This document shows positions 40,143-52,608 of a DNA stretch of 64,000 nt, piece by piece. This DNA is from Cruorifilaria tuberocauda. Lineage: Eukaryota; Nematoda; Chromadorea; Rhabditida; Onchocercidae. A program made the translations under genes and the position numbers. The DNA lies in NCBI GenBank assembly GCA_013365365.1, contig JABVXU010000239.1, positions 18,411 through 82,410 of the forward strand, in the 5' to 3' direction. Within the stretch, counting starts at the first letter, position 1. Each line of letters begins with the position of its first letter. Under the pieces are notes generated by a model. That model was not told where the DNA came from and did not search any database. It worked only from the letters and a program-made list of their open reading frames with translations.

Positions 40143-42617
40143 ATCAAATCATTTTCTGCTTGAAAGAAGCTGTTTTCTTATCATTCCATACTTAGTTATT
40201 GTAGAAATAACACTGTACATTGTTTGCTTATAACTTGAAAGCATCTTAAAGGATTTTTCTGGATTCTTCGTTGATACAACATCCCAAGTAACTGACTGTT
40301 TCAGTATTCTCCTCAAGATTATATAATTTAAACTAAATATCAGTTATTATTTGTTTTCCCTTTTTCTATTTCTCTTGGCCAAACTTCTGGAATACGGCTT
40401 TATAGCAATGAATAAACGGTACCTGATGTTTATCTATAATCAGTCATATGTAATTAGAATTTTTTAAGGTAATGAATCGGAAACTAACTCACATTTTCTA
40501 CAGTTAAATCTGAGCTAACTAATCTATTCAACACATTCAACACAGCATAAAAACACATACTTTTGAAAAGACACATCCATGCAGAAGCACATCACGCTCA
40601 AAAAACAATTCATTCCGAAGCATATCAGACGTGCGAAAAGATACATCCATCAGAATATGCATTGTTCTGTTTGATTCTGAATTGATTCAGAATGCACAAA
40701 ACAACGGCACATCCATTAAAAAGAAAAGGATAAGCTATTTATTTTTTAACAGTAATAATATAAATAAGTTTTAGCTAATTATAGTAAGAAAAGCCTTATA
40801 AAGCGCCGACTTAAAACAAATCAAATATCAATCTTATTGGAGCAGGTAGTTCAATCATACTGGAATATAATTCAGCTTCATGAAGTTTTGTCACTATATT
40901 GACTACTTAACATATATCACCTAATCTTGACGATAATTTTCTTGATCATGCTAATAAAATATTGAGCAAAAATTTTCTCAGATTCCTTTTATTGTTTCCA
41001 GTCCTTCTGTGTTTCTTAGAAAATATCGGGTTAGTGATGAATCGAAAATTACAAACGTCATTTTCGGTAAGCTAAATAGTTCATTGATAATTTTTCCAAA
41101 ACCTGACATGTATTATCGGCATTTTGCCAAGACAATAGAAGCCTGATATTTTCTTTCCTACTTTTGGTTGCATTAATAATAAATGAATTTTAGAGAATTT
41201 GAATTATATGAAACAATGACAGAAATTTCATATCAGAATAACTGTGTAATCCAAGCAAAAATGTGAAATTAATTAAATCATTTGAGATAAATGAAAATTA
41301 AGTATGCGAATTTATTGATTTTATGAATTTGAATCTCAATAAATTGTTTAATCAATTTTGATATGACCTCGAAAACCTTCCGAGCTATGAAATCAAATCT
41401 GTTTGCTCGTATATCTGCCATTTCCATAAAGCAATCAAATTAATTGCTTCAATTGATGAGCGATTACTTCTTCTAATCACCAGTGAGCTTATTAAGTAAG
41501 AGATGTTGATGACAAAATAAATTATTACACTTTCGAAGTCAGGCTTTATATTTTGATAACTTTTGATGTCATCTCTTATTTGTGATCACTAAATCATGAA
41601 AATATATGACAGTAGAGAGAGTTAATTGTGATGACAAAAAAAAAAAATTTTATTTGTGCAAATTTTAACCTGATATTTAGCTGAATCCTTTATTTATGTA
41701 AAAGCGTTTCATTTTCGTGTTTGTATAATTCATGAATTTGTTATAACTTACAATTTAATTCTTTGATATCAATAAATGAACTTTTGTGAAACGAATCATG
41801 GAATTTGATCAAAGCGCAATAATAAATAAGATTATAAGAATTTGATTGTGCGAATAACTGTTGATTTAAATACTTATAAAAAAACTTTCACAAATATCGG
41901 CGTGATAATATTGTGATAATAATATTTGCTTAAATATGCCGTACGAATTATTTCTAATATTGTTAAATTTCAGATAAAATTTGTACAGTTCGAGTCGTTC
42001 ATTGTCTAAATAATTTAGCGTCAATTCAAATTTATTCAAAACCTTCATAAATTACTCTTCATCTATCACACTGGTGCTTCTTTATTAATTACAACAATTC
42101 TATTTAGTGGACTGGATGATTGCTTTAAAAATAATAATTCTGAATATAAAAATATAATACTTCTCATAGAAATTATTTATCATTCAAGATACATAAAGCA
42201 AGAAATGTAAATAGGAAAACGTCTAAAAAAATTTTTTTTTCAAGTTTAAAAGCGTACTAAAAACATAAGGCAAGTGATTCAATTTAAATGCAGAAAGCTA
42301 TGTCAGCATTTAATACAAGTTTTTAATAACTGTTCGTGTCATTTGAATGCACGAAAGGGATTTGAAATTTTTTGTTTACTCTTGACTTCAAATGAGTCAG
42401 ACGTTCCTTAATGTAATATTTACTATTTAGATTAAATATTGTACTGTTCTGGATGTCGCTCTGGATGAATATTCTATTTCTGATCAGCAACTTAATTCAG
42501 ACGAATAAATTATCTTATAGATCGACTGTATATAGTCGCTACTGATATGATCATTCAATTTAAAAATCACTCCTTCGGCTGCAACTTTTCGTGCATTTGA
42601 ATTGATCTATTGTACAG
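40143..42617. other. Intergenic region between receptor copies
   Basis: AT-rich, no supported gene. A minor cluster of ACACATCCAT/CACATC-type short repeats lies at about 40550-40720. Confidence 0.6.
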
Positions 42618-44540
42618 ATGTGTGATAATTTAAGTGTTAACATCATTGCAAATAAAGAAGAATTGGTACTAATAGAAATCAATTATATTTTACGTACGTA
42701 TGCATATTTGGCTGTCGGTTCAATGCTTGTGATGTTAAACATTTCCGTCTTTTTATTTGTGATAACGCGTAAAGCACTCAGGTAAATCAACTTATATTAA
42801 TACGTAATTGTATAATAAGCACACCTTATCAATAGTTTACCGATTGGTTTCACTGGAAATTTTCGTCGAATAAAATTAAATATTTCAAATTATCAATTCG
42901 AATTTGTGAAAAATCACTTCAAAAAAGTATACGGAAACAAATAATTTAGGAACACTTACGCTGTTATTGCTGCAACATTTCTGAACAGTGGATTTACTGG
43001 AATTGGTATAGTATTATTGGGAATGAAACGATTAATCCATCATGATAATGGAAAATTGATAAGTCATCATGAATGCGTGCTAAGTGTTTGTTCATTTTCC
43101 ATAATTCCTTATTGTTTTATTATAAAAAATCAAATTAAAATTATTGCAAATGCAAAAAATTTTAAAAGGAAGATCACAAGAAAAAAATTGTGCTGTGAAC
43201 AATTTCAGATATCCATTCTTCTTCTAACAGTTCTTTGTCTGAATGGAATAAGCTTATTGATGAATAGTGCGGAAAGACTTTTTGTTGTGGCAATTCCAAT
43301 ATATTATTATACTCATAATATACGAATAAGTTATTCATTAATTGCTGCACAATATTTGATTACTTTCACTGCGGTAATTTGTACTGCAATTGCGAGCTTA
43401 ATTGAATCACCTCGATACATCGATGATTTCTGCATGTTAGTAATGACAGTTAAATTCATTATCTTAAACTTATTTCTAACTCTATCGTTTATCAAAATAG
43501 CGACCAAAATTAAACAGTATTCAAAATGAGATTTCTTATTCTCAAAAAATTTACAAGATGAATTCCTTCAGGCTACAAAGCATATATTCAGCTCGCTTTT
43601 ACAAAACCGTACTACTAATATCCAGTTTTGCTTCATTTCTGAGTGCTATTCTTATGATCGTTGTTGTTGTTGTCTTGAAAAAGTATGGTTTGAAAAATTT
43701 TCATACTACTCTTTATTGTTTTTATTTTATAATAGGAATAGTAGAACACTTGATAATGAAATTGTAATATAGATGATGAAACCGCTTATTTTACAGTAGG
43801 AATAATAGAACTATCTGATAATGAAACCACCAGACAGTACCACAAATTGAAAAAAATTTTATCATCTACTGATATCAGTCAACAGACAAAACAAAATATG
43901 CAAAGGTAAATGCAACGATGCGAAACAAATATATCCATTCTGTTATTTTCTTTTGTCCTTTAGGTTATGTGAAAATTTCTATAAGTTTAAAATTTGAATA
44001 TTACTTGAATCATATCAATATCGCTCGATTTTAGGAAATTTGGTGAGCAGTTTCTTTCAAATAATTCATATAATCGCGACTTATCACACTTTCTCAAGAA
44101 TCAGAAGCAGTTCACTCAAACGGCAATAATCTCTTCTTGCCTTACATTTTGTAAGTTTCTTTTATAAGTGTAAGTACAAACGGATTCCTTTTTCAAAATC
44201 CAGTTAGCCAAATGACTCTGGAAAGTCTCACCTTAACCTACCACATAACAATAAGCTTCATACTTTCCTACCGTGTTCATTTATCCTTACTTATTTTCCA
44301 GTTCTTGTCGTTGTACCATCAACCGTGGAATTCGTTTATGTCATGGATGCCTCCATAGACGCGAAAACCATTCTGATGATTTGCGTGTATTTGCGGCTAT
44401 TTAATTCCTTCAATATAGTGATGATATTTTTATATCGTCAAAGAGATTTTCGGTACGCTGTATTTCAGTGTTTCAAAAATCTGTTCTGCAATCGGAAACA
44501 ACATATTCAACCCGTTGTAGTCGCTGGTTTTGGAGAATAA
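42618..44540 (+). CDS. Intact nematode chemoreceptor-like 7TM GPCR (Srsx-like)
   Basis: Six exons (42618-42781, 42950-43085, 43209-43435, 43572-43682, 44035-44150, 44302-44540) give 330 residues, the usual size for nematode serpentine receptors. Hydrophobic segments in order are TM1 (AVGSMLVMLNISVFLFVIT), TM2 (YAVIAATFLNSGFTG), TM3 ending in the ER motif (NSAERLFVVAIPIYYY), TM4 (SLIAAQYLITFTAVICTAI), TM5 (VLLISSFASFLSAILMIVV), TM6 (IISSCLTFLVVVPSTVEFV) and TM7 (LMICVYLRLFNSFNIVMIF), followed by a short basic Cys-bearing tail. The ER plus FP/IPxYY arrangement after TM3 suggests the Srsx group, but the subfamily is uncertain. TTGTACAG directly precedes the ATG (trans-splice acceptor). Intron 2 is 123 bases long and stop-free, so its retention would add 41 residues before TM3. 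The exon structure is shared with the copies at 38.1 and 63.0 kb. Confidence 0.9.
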
Positions 44541-45474
44541 AGACAACAAATCATTTTTTATTTTAAACAAACTGCTTTATCATGTTTATTCCTCATATAA
44601 TTTTATAAATTTATATTTTTACTTAAATCTGTTAATGAAAGAAAACGTATTTTTTTGTCAGCTGAAATCCTCAAATTGCGTGCTATACGTCTTAAATATT
44701 GAATATTTACACTACAGCACCTCCTGCGTAACGACTGTATGTTAATCACAACTGCCATAAAATTCGACATATGCAGGAGCTCTCTATACTCCTAATCTCT
44801 AGTAATTCAACTACAATCTTCCCCTTTTTTTCAACATTTGTTGAAATAGCAGTTGAAGTATTTGAGAATAATACAAAATAAATGGTAAAATCTACCAATA
44901 GTTCATCAATTTAACTACCTTTTCAGTTTTCGAGTATTTTTGACTTAAATTTCACGAAAATTTCGTCTTCTAATATTTTTATCTTTTCTTTTTCTGTCCA
45001 CTCATAAATTTCCTTTTTTTATAATACAGCTGACTAACAGGATGAAAATGTGGAGTATAATTCCTTAGTTGAAACCCTCCATAATGATATGAAGAAATAT
45101 ATTTGAATTCTTTGTTTAGAATTGTATGATTTTCAAGATATTTGTACTCGGCTCTTCTTCGTAAACAGCTTGTTCGGCAAGAACCAGTAACATACCAAAA
45201 TGTTAAGCATGATTTTACTGCTTCTTTTTCTTTAATAGAGTGAATAATGTTAATAAACATTAGACTTATAGATTGACGAAAACTCTTGACGTAATCTATA
45301 AATATATTGTACCAAATTATGGAGAACAGTATTACATTGAGAACTTAATGATGAACTGTACTTTGATAAGAAGATAAGTACCACAAATACTGAAAACAGT
45401 ATCGTAACAATCTAGAATATGTGTAGAAAAGATTGGAATTGAAGAATCTGATTAAATCGTATGTTATACAGGCT
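44541..45474. other. Spacer between convergent genes
   Basis: It holds the 3' ends of the plus-strand receptor gene and the minus-strand EAPP gene. No independent coding signal was found; a 93-codon minus frame (44979-45260) lacks splice links or homology. Confidence 0.6.
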
Positions 45475-48218
45475 TCAAGCATAACCAGTAAGTACATTGA
45501 AAAAGTGAAAAACCTCTTCATAATTATACACTCCAATATTTGTAGCGCAAACGCTACAGAGAACTGGATGAAATAAATCTTCTTTCGGAAGCAATGCGAT
45601 ATTGGCAGGATCAACGACAGTATTCGGTTTGACCCCTAAAAAAGACTTCAAAAAATTCTGACAATAATCCAACAAAATGGTATATTTTTGTAAAAAACAC
45701 TGGAAATTTTGAACTAAAATGACACCTAAAGCATTTTTCCGAGCCTTTCGTCTGTTTTTTCCCGATTGGGGCAAAAATAACACTTCATTTTTCACCACAT
45801 GACAGTTTTCCACAAAGATAGCCCTAAAAAAAATTTGTGTAACCCAATACAGTTTAACTCTGCTTTCAATCGCATATGCTAGGAGTCCATTTATCTCCTC
45901 TTTAATGCACAGAATATCATTTCTTTCCAAACAACAAAATGAAAGGTGCATACTTCATTAAATTTACTTTTACCATTTATTGGAAAAACGGCAATCATGA
46001 AGGTTTTTCTTTAAATCCTTATATTCCTATTAATTTCAAAACATTTTTAATCTCAGAAGAATTTTGAAAGTCATACCTATATTGATTAAAATAGAGCTCA
46101 TGTCTTTGACAATCCCTTGTTAATAATGACATACATGCAGGACATGAGAGTACTGCATCCGTTTCATGATTCTTATCTCCTTTTTGCTTTGCCTTTCTAT
46201 CTTCTTCGGGAGAACTATTTAAGGATTTTACGATTTTTAATTCTTCACGATGACGACGTACCTAAGTTTGTTAAAGTATTTTAATCATATCTAGTAAAAT
46301 AATTTTGAAAACCATATTTGAAAATGAAAATTAAAAAAAAAATCAAAACCAACATTACCCAGCGTTCATTATCTTCATCTTCATCCGAATCATAGAATTC
46401 AACTGCTTCATTTTTTGTCGCCTTTGTAACCTTATTCAATGCTTTATGCAACAAATTGCTATTGTCGTTGAAAGACTTTGAACTACACTCAGGTTTATCC
46501 AGTTTTTTAAAAGTAACCTAAAGAACAAATATTTTGATGGTAACAGCTCATTTCCGAAATTAGTTCCAATAAATATTTCAATTAAGTCAAATCAAAATAA
46601 AATTACAAAAAATTTAAAAATAACTGTAACGCAAACAAAAAAAAATCTCTCCTTGGCCCACTAACCGATTTCATAGGTTTATCTGATGAATTCTTGTCAT
46701 ATGTTGATGAAGTAAAACCTAAAAATTTTCGATATAATCACCATTCTTAAATAAATTTAATGTATGACAATTCTGCTCAATAAATGAAATGCAAAAGTAA
46801 TGAAATAACTACCACTAGTAGTCTCATTTTGCACAGTTTTGCTGCCACTATTCTCCATATCCATTTCATCTCCATCGCCAACTGAAGGTAATGTTATTTC
46901 CTATCATTTGATATTTTTTAAAAGCAAATATCAAATATTAAGTTTAGTGACTTGAAATAAAGCTGATGAGTTCATAATACCATATAATTAGAAAAATGAT
47001 TCATAATACTTATGAATTATTAAGGAAAACATAAAATTTACTATCATTCTCTTTTAAAATTATTCATTAAAGATATCTCATATGTCAAAACATATTAAAA
47101 ATTCACGGGAAGCAAAAAATTAATAGTAGAACAAAAAATTTTTTTAAATAAAGACTTATAACAAAAAATAAAGGAAACTTTAAAATGATTATTGAATAAT
47201 TTTAGATGAGTAGATCTAAAATGAAGAAATGAAAACAAAAACACACTTTCTAAGCCCTTTACAGTTTTCTCCTTCGGTAAAGAGAACATTTTCGATGCAT
47301 GCGCAACAAAACTTTCACTCAGTTCGATGTCCATATCAGATTCAAATTTATCCAGTTTCTTCACTTTCTTGTATTCTGAAACAAACTCGAGCTCAGTAGT
47401 GGCTTTGTAATTCCAACAGAAAATGACGGCTTTGAGGTAGTTAAAAACACTTACGCTTCTCTTTTCTAGATTCGCAACGAATTCCAGCTAATTCCCGTAA
47501 CTGTTCGCGTAATTCATCATCAGAACTTGAAAAAACAAATGCTACTGAATTACACAAATTATAATATATTTCATATCAATAACAACGTTGCATAACATCG
47601 ATTGATAAAGAATGGCAGCTATTAAACGCTTGATCAAATGGTCAACTATACATGATAAACAGTTGTAAAACAGGAATTACTCTAAAAATGATAACTTAAG
47701 AAACGTAAGGAAAGAAGTAAAATAGACCATAATCAGTTCAAAAAACTTCTAAATCATCATTCAGGTTAACCAGAATAAGTTAAGGTAAAAACACATACCC
47801 GTGTCCTATCCGATAAAAAAATACATTAAAGAGTGAACTACTACATGACAACGATAGTATCGCAGCAAGAAGACCGCAGTTACCGTCCGACAATAATGCT
47901 CATGGTAGATTATTTCAAAAATTAATATACACTGAGAACTAACTCTGACTTTACAAATTTGAAAATTAAAAAAATCACATTTAGACATATTGCAAAATGT
48001 TTCTTAGATCGAAAGCTGCATTATTCATACGAGTGACTATGTAACTTTGAAGTGAATCATAGTAAGAATCAAAATTCAAATAAAATAACAAGGATGTAAT
48101 AAATAATTACAAACCTCTCACTGTCTCTTTGTTCGCCATCACTATACCAACCGTTTCGCTCATCCAAGTAGTAATCTTTCTCGAGCGTTTCCAACGGCTC
48201 CAATCGTCTACTGTCCAT
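45475..48218 (-). CDS. EAPP: EAPP, E2F-associated phosphoprotein homologue
   Basis: Nuclear phosphoprotein known in mammals to interact with E2F factors. Nine minus-strand exons (48115-48218, 47455-47525, 47245-47375, 46813-46900, 46666-46718, 46359-46517, 46077-46261, 45726-45823, 45475-45635) give 349 residues (human 285). The N-terminal half is acidic and Ser-rich (for example SDSEDEDE-like runs, and [14 protein letters not shown] at about 189-202). The diagnostic part is C-terminal: [20 protein letters not shown] (Cys 242, 245, 253), then [10 protein letters not shown], a basic KNRRKARK patch, and the closing [15 protein letters not shown] ... EVFHFFNVL motif (Cys 323, 326). Both Cys pairs look metal-binding. 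A TTTTCAAAG acceptor sits one base before the ATG. The last intron (45636-45725) is 90 bases and stop-free in frame, so an intron-retained form would still be open. Confidence 0.93.
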
Positions 48219-48500
48219 TCTTTGAAAATTAAATTTAAGTTGCGATTACTTTTATTCCTAGAAACTTATAACACATTTTTCTAAAAAAGACAAAAGAAAT
48301 TTATAATAAATTTTAAATTTCGTCCAAAGAACTTTAAATAATCAAATCATGAGTAAAATAGGTTTTTCATAAATCATTCATAAAAAAGGAGAAAAGTAAT
48401 AGGTATGTTGCAGACTATTGTCATAACCACGATTTATTATGTGAAGCAGACAAAAGAATTTTATTCTTGAATAAAACAAGTTTTATCAAAATAATACAAA

Positions 48501-49089
48501 TTAGAAGACAAACATTTCTTGGAAACAAAAAAAAGTGAAAAATCTAAAATTATGAGAAGTGAAAAAACTATTTCTCAGATTTAAATTGAAGATAATACAA
48601 CCAAATAATGCCATAAAAGACTCCTTATAATCTTCTAGGGGAAAGGGAACAAGATTAATTTGCAGCATGCCGAAAACAACAAGTTCGAAAAGAAAGCTGG
48701 AACAGAAAATTAGCAAAAAAGGATTTTTGAAATGATGAATATTTGGACTTGAGTTTCGCATATTTTCCGAAATAACAGCATTTTTATAAATTAACGAATT
48801 GCAGCGAATTAACTCAAACGATGAAATACAGATGGTCTGATTCGACCAAAAATCCCTCTCGCACTGCCAATCGAAGTATTCTCTAAGGGTGCAGTTATTC
48901 GTAATTTCCGTTTTCTTATTGCTCCAGTAAATTTCGATCGAGTCTAGAAATTGATGTTGACAAAAACTGTTTAGACATAAATATTGCATTAAACAGTTAT
49001 GACATCACAATGCCAGTTTATTACCACATAAAAAAGGCCAAACATTACAACTACCTCAGAACAGTTGTGATTTCTCATTGAAAAGTTTT
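48501..49089 (-). CDS. Putative small membrane protein, unrecognised
   Basis: A minus-strand frame (48501-48989) holds a Cys/Trp-rich stretch (CTLREYFDWQCERDFW, then NQTICISSFELIRC) with potential N-glycosylation sites, followed by a hydrophobic span (PFLLIFCSSFLFELVVFGML). It is better as an internal exon starting after the TTTCTAG acceptor at about 48957. An upstream ATG (49089) opens MRNHNCSEVVVMFGLFYVV, a possible signal anchor, and can join in frame through a GT at about 49016 or another donor. The exact exons and the 3' end are not settled. Composition is less AT-biased than the flanks, which favours coding. It sits between, and co-directional with, the SAM-domain gene and EAPP. I recognise no family. 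Confidence 0.4.
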
Positions 49090-49582
49090 GTTTATCGAGA
49101 AACTCGAAACTACAAAATTATACAACATAACTAAATGAATTAAATTAAATAATTGAACTGACTGCTTTGATTACCATATTCTCACAGTAAATTGCACTTC
49201 ACCGGTTATCTCAGTAGTTTATTTTTGCCTAAAATAATCTATATGTGACGTCCCCATCATATTATTAATTCTACATCCGTTTTCCATATTTATCAGTCTT
49301 TAGTAAATACTGCTTCTTCTCATAATCTTCATGTCCATTTCAATCGCATTCTTTGTAATTTTGTGGACCTCATCCTTATAAATTATGCTAAAGAGAACAT
49401 GCTATGGTGAAAAAGATTCACAACCACTGCCACGCTTCTATTAGCTTTGTTACTGTTTCTCATAAATAAAGTTGTTACTTTAATCTTCCTGAGCTACAAT
49501 TCCAAGAAATCTGCTGGATTCCGATTGCAAAAAACTTTTGTACTCTTTTCATCCAACAAGTCAAAGAAAACTCTATTAGATT

Positions 49583-51612
49583 TCAAATAAAAGAATCTTT
49601 TAACGATTTTAGAAAAAAATCAACGAAATCAACTTTCACTAAATTTGACTGTACCATACTCAACGGTAGCAATCAAATTCAAAACTTTAAACAGTGCTCG
49701 CATGGCAGCTGTAGTCCATAAAATAAATTTCAAAGTACTTACCGAATCATTTATGCTACCGCGAGGCTTCGATCTTTCCATTTCTCTAATTCTAACTCTG
49801 AATACTGGCTCAGTAACGCGACTTGATGCACTTTCGTTAATGGCACGTTCGAATAAACTAGTTGATGAAGAACTTGCTCCAGTACCCCTGAAAGATGATG
49901 TGCGATTTGAAATTTTTAAAATTTGGATTCAGATCTGATGAGAGAGCCAAACACAAAGAATTAACTGTATCGGATATGAACATGCAATTACAATTTCCTA
50001 TTGAAATATTTGTAAATGTGTTGATTTCTAAAACTTTTTGTGCTTTAATAAATATTACCCAACAAAATGTTTCCGTGTACCCAGCTGGTCGGATACAAGA
50101 CCTTTAACACCCAAACGACCATAAAATTCATCCGTGGTAGAAGATACTTCTAAAACTTACACATACTATAAATGGAAATTTATCACATATAAGTATTGCT
50201 TCAACAGTTTTCCACACATTAAATACAAAATGGATTAGCACAGGTTATTAGGATGTCAAAAACTAAATAACTTATACCTATCTAGTTAAATGTAATCTAC
50301 ATAACCCTCCTTTAATTCGCTTCTATTTTGCAAAATTCACCTTACTCTTGAAAACCCCTCTTTTAATAAATTTTATTAAAGAATAAACCATAATTGGAAC
50401 GATTATACGGACGAAGTTGCCACAATGGTAAGACTACATTTACTACCTGCTGTATTTTGCTTCGATGATACAAGAATATCTTTTCCTGATTGTCGTATCC
50501 CACTGGAACCACGTTTTAATAAACCTAAAAAGAAATAACTCAGTTATCATTACAGTTTTAATAGTTTGGGAAAAATAAATAAAATCTGAGAATTAAGAAC
50601 GCTACCTTTTTCAAAAAGCTGGAACTTGAGTTAATGGAAAAGTTATTAAGCAGAATGATCGAACAATTCGCAGGATCACATTTCATGTAAGGTGGGAAAC
50701 AGAATTAGTAATTATATCATCACTACCTTAGTACCATATAATTACCATTATTATTGACCTGCAGATTTTAGAATACTGTGTTTTTGAAGAATTGCTCGCG
50801 TTTTAGGCGTCGTACCGCTGGGCAAATGGATGTGATAAATGTCATCACGATCTGGTGCCGCTGATATTGGTTTCTTTTCTAAAATTTTTACATGTCTTAA
50901 ATTCCTAAAAGATTATTTGCAAAAAAGACAGATTGCAAATATAACCAAAAAACCTAAACAGAGCCTTCTTCAAAATATTAATCATTATTTCGTCGAATAA
51001 GAAACCTTTTGCGGCGACTACGCTTTTCGATTCCGTTGTCGATGAGTTGCAGTCCATTTTTTCATTCTGAGATGACTTCAACTTCCTGATATGTTGCAGG
51101 ATAGCAATCTAAATGTTTTCAGATAAACCAAATTAAATATGATTGTGTAACCGTTAAATTTTTAATCAAGTTATGGATGTTCGCATACGACGCAAGCCAG
51201 GTCTATCATAATAAACTGGTTAAGTAAAAGTGGCATATTATATTGGTAGGGTTCTAATAAGTTCAGTTTTAAGAATAATCATAAATGCTCTCACCTGATC
51301 ACCCACTGTTACAATACCGAGCTCAATGAGTACCGACTTATCCAAGACGTCTAACATTGTGAATTGCATTCGCTGTGCAACGAAAGATTTTGAATACTTC
51401 AACGCGATTATGCTTGGTATACCGGCAGCAACGAAAAAACGCTGCCATTTCAGAACTAAAATTCGGTAATTGAAAGACTAGAAACAGAACATGAACGTAT
51501 ATAAGACGACGATTACCAAGAAAATTACAGAAGCAGAAATTTTAGCTAAAAAATTTTCAAACAATACCTATCAAATTTTAAAATAAAACTAACCTTCCGC
51601 ATTTGATGTCAT
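49583..51612 (-). CDS. C19orf47: C19orf47-like SAM-domain protein
   Basis: Homologue of the uncharacterised human SAM-domain protein C19orf47. Minus-strand exons 51594-51612, 51295-51455, 51006-51108, 50759-50878, 50447-50524, 50059-50149 and 49743-49887 join in phase for 239 residues. A terminal exon at 49583-49648 adds 21 more, but that exon is uncertain. The SAM-like fold covers about residues 8-75 (WQRFFVAAGIPSIIALKYSKSF, MLDVLDKSVLIELGI, VGDQIAILQHIRKL). A second family block, YHIHLPSGTTPKTRAILQKH (about 109-128), corresponds to the INMPKGTTPRTRKIL motif of vertebrates. FYGRLG (169-174) and SLFERA recall the vertebrate VFxRLG repeats. The 19-base first exon was chosen because it supplies the only in-phase ATG. 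A hairpin array lies just upstream. Molecular function is unknown. Confidence 0.88.
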
Positions 51613-51630
51613 AGTAATTGTCAGTAATAT

Positions 51631-51739
51631 CTATTTCATTTCAAGGAATGAAATTAGTAAACAGTTGTATAACTGAAATGAAAAATGAAATTCATTTCAG
51701 TTGCGTAATTTTCATTTCAGTTGTATAACTGAAATGAAA
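51631..51739. repeat. Alternating TTTCATTTCAGTT hairpin array
   Basis: At least four full or partial copies of one 13-base unit alternate in orientation. Arms 51671-51682/51691-51702 pair over 12 bases. Arms 51710-51722/51727-51739 pair over 13 bases with a 4-base loop. Further partial copies lie at 51634-51656 and 51662. The array lies 20-130 bases upstream of the SAM-gene start, so it is in its promoter or 5' leader. Confidence 0.85.
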
Positions 51740-52460
51740 GTATCGCTGGAAATAAATGCACTGCTTCAGTTAAAAAATGAACGAAAAATTACGACTTATT
51801 CGTAAAAAGTATTGAAGAAAAAAAATTTTGGTGCAATAAAATTCATAATGGAGAATTATTTTTACTTCCTTTATTTAAATAAATAATGACTACTGCATCA
51901 ATAAAAGTCATCTAAATCGCATATCTAATCATTAAATACAGGATCGACCACGGCTCAAGTATGATATCCTTCATGAAAAGACCATATAGAAAACCAGATT
52001 TAAAAATCTTAATGTAATTTACACATATATATATATCTTTCCTAGCAATATTGTGCGTAATCTTCATCACCATATTCATATATATCACATATGTCACATA
52101 GATTGCATACGTAACAGAAATCGAAAAACAAGTATAAGAATAACAAAATAAATCAGAAACTACAAATTTGTATTGCAGTATAAGCTATTCGAACTTTTTC
52201 ATCTGCTATGACTATATTTAAAGATCATTTTTGTCTTACGACGAATCCAGAAAGTATGTAAAAAGAAGCAATAGATAATCAAAATATTTGCAATCGAGTG
52301 GATAAGGAATGTAAGCGAGAAGTGAACTCCCGCAGAAAGTACAAGTTTCCAAGATAGAAATTCCGAGAATGACAACTTAAATTCACAAGATAACATTTTA
52401 TAAAAGGCTTAAATAAATGTCAGTATACCATCATTTGAATGCTTTTATTCAATGACTAAC

Positions 52461-52591
52461 AATAACTAGTGATAAATAATCAAGAACACTTTTGATACTT
52501 TTGATACCAATAATAATTAGTAATAAATAACCTCAACAAACCTTGATTATTTATTACTAGTTATTATTAGTCAAAAGTATCAAAAGTGTTC
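52461..52591. repeat. Two interleaved (crossing) inverted repeats
   Basis: Arm A (52461-52484) pairs with A' (52542-52565) over 24 bases with one mismatch. Arm B (52484-52504) pairs perfectly with B' (52571-52591) over 21 bases. The order is A-B-A'-B', so the pairings cross. A degenerate forward copy of A lies between (about 52511-52530). B is itself two tandem copies of ACTTTTGAT. On the minus strand the block starts 17 bases after the UQCC2 stop codon. Confidence 0.9.
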
Positions 52592-52608
52592 TGCTCACAA
52601 AAGGACCA

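Noticed and set aside
43017..43529. Separate 170-codon gene on plus
   Set aside because: It is receptor exons 2-3 read through the open second intron and beyond the exon 3 donor.
45475..45951. Single-exon 158-codon gene on minus
   Set aside because: It is EAPP exons 8 and 9 read through an open intron and upstream intron sequence; splice sites and family alignment show the true exons.
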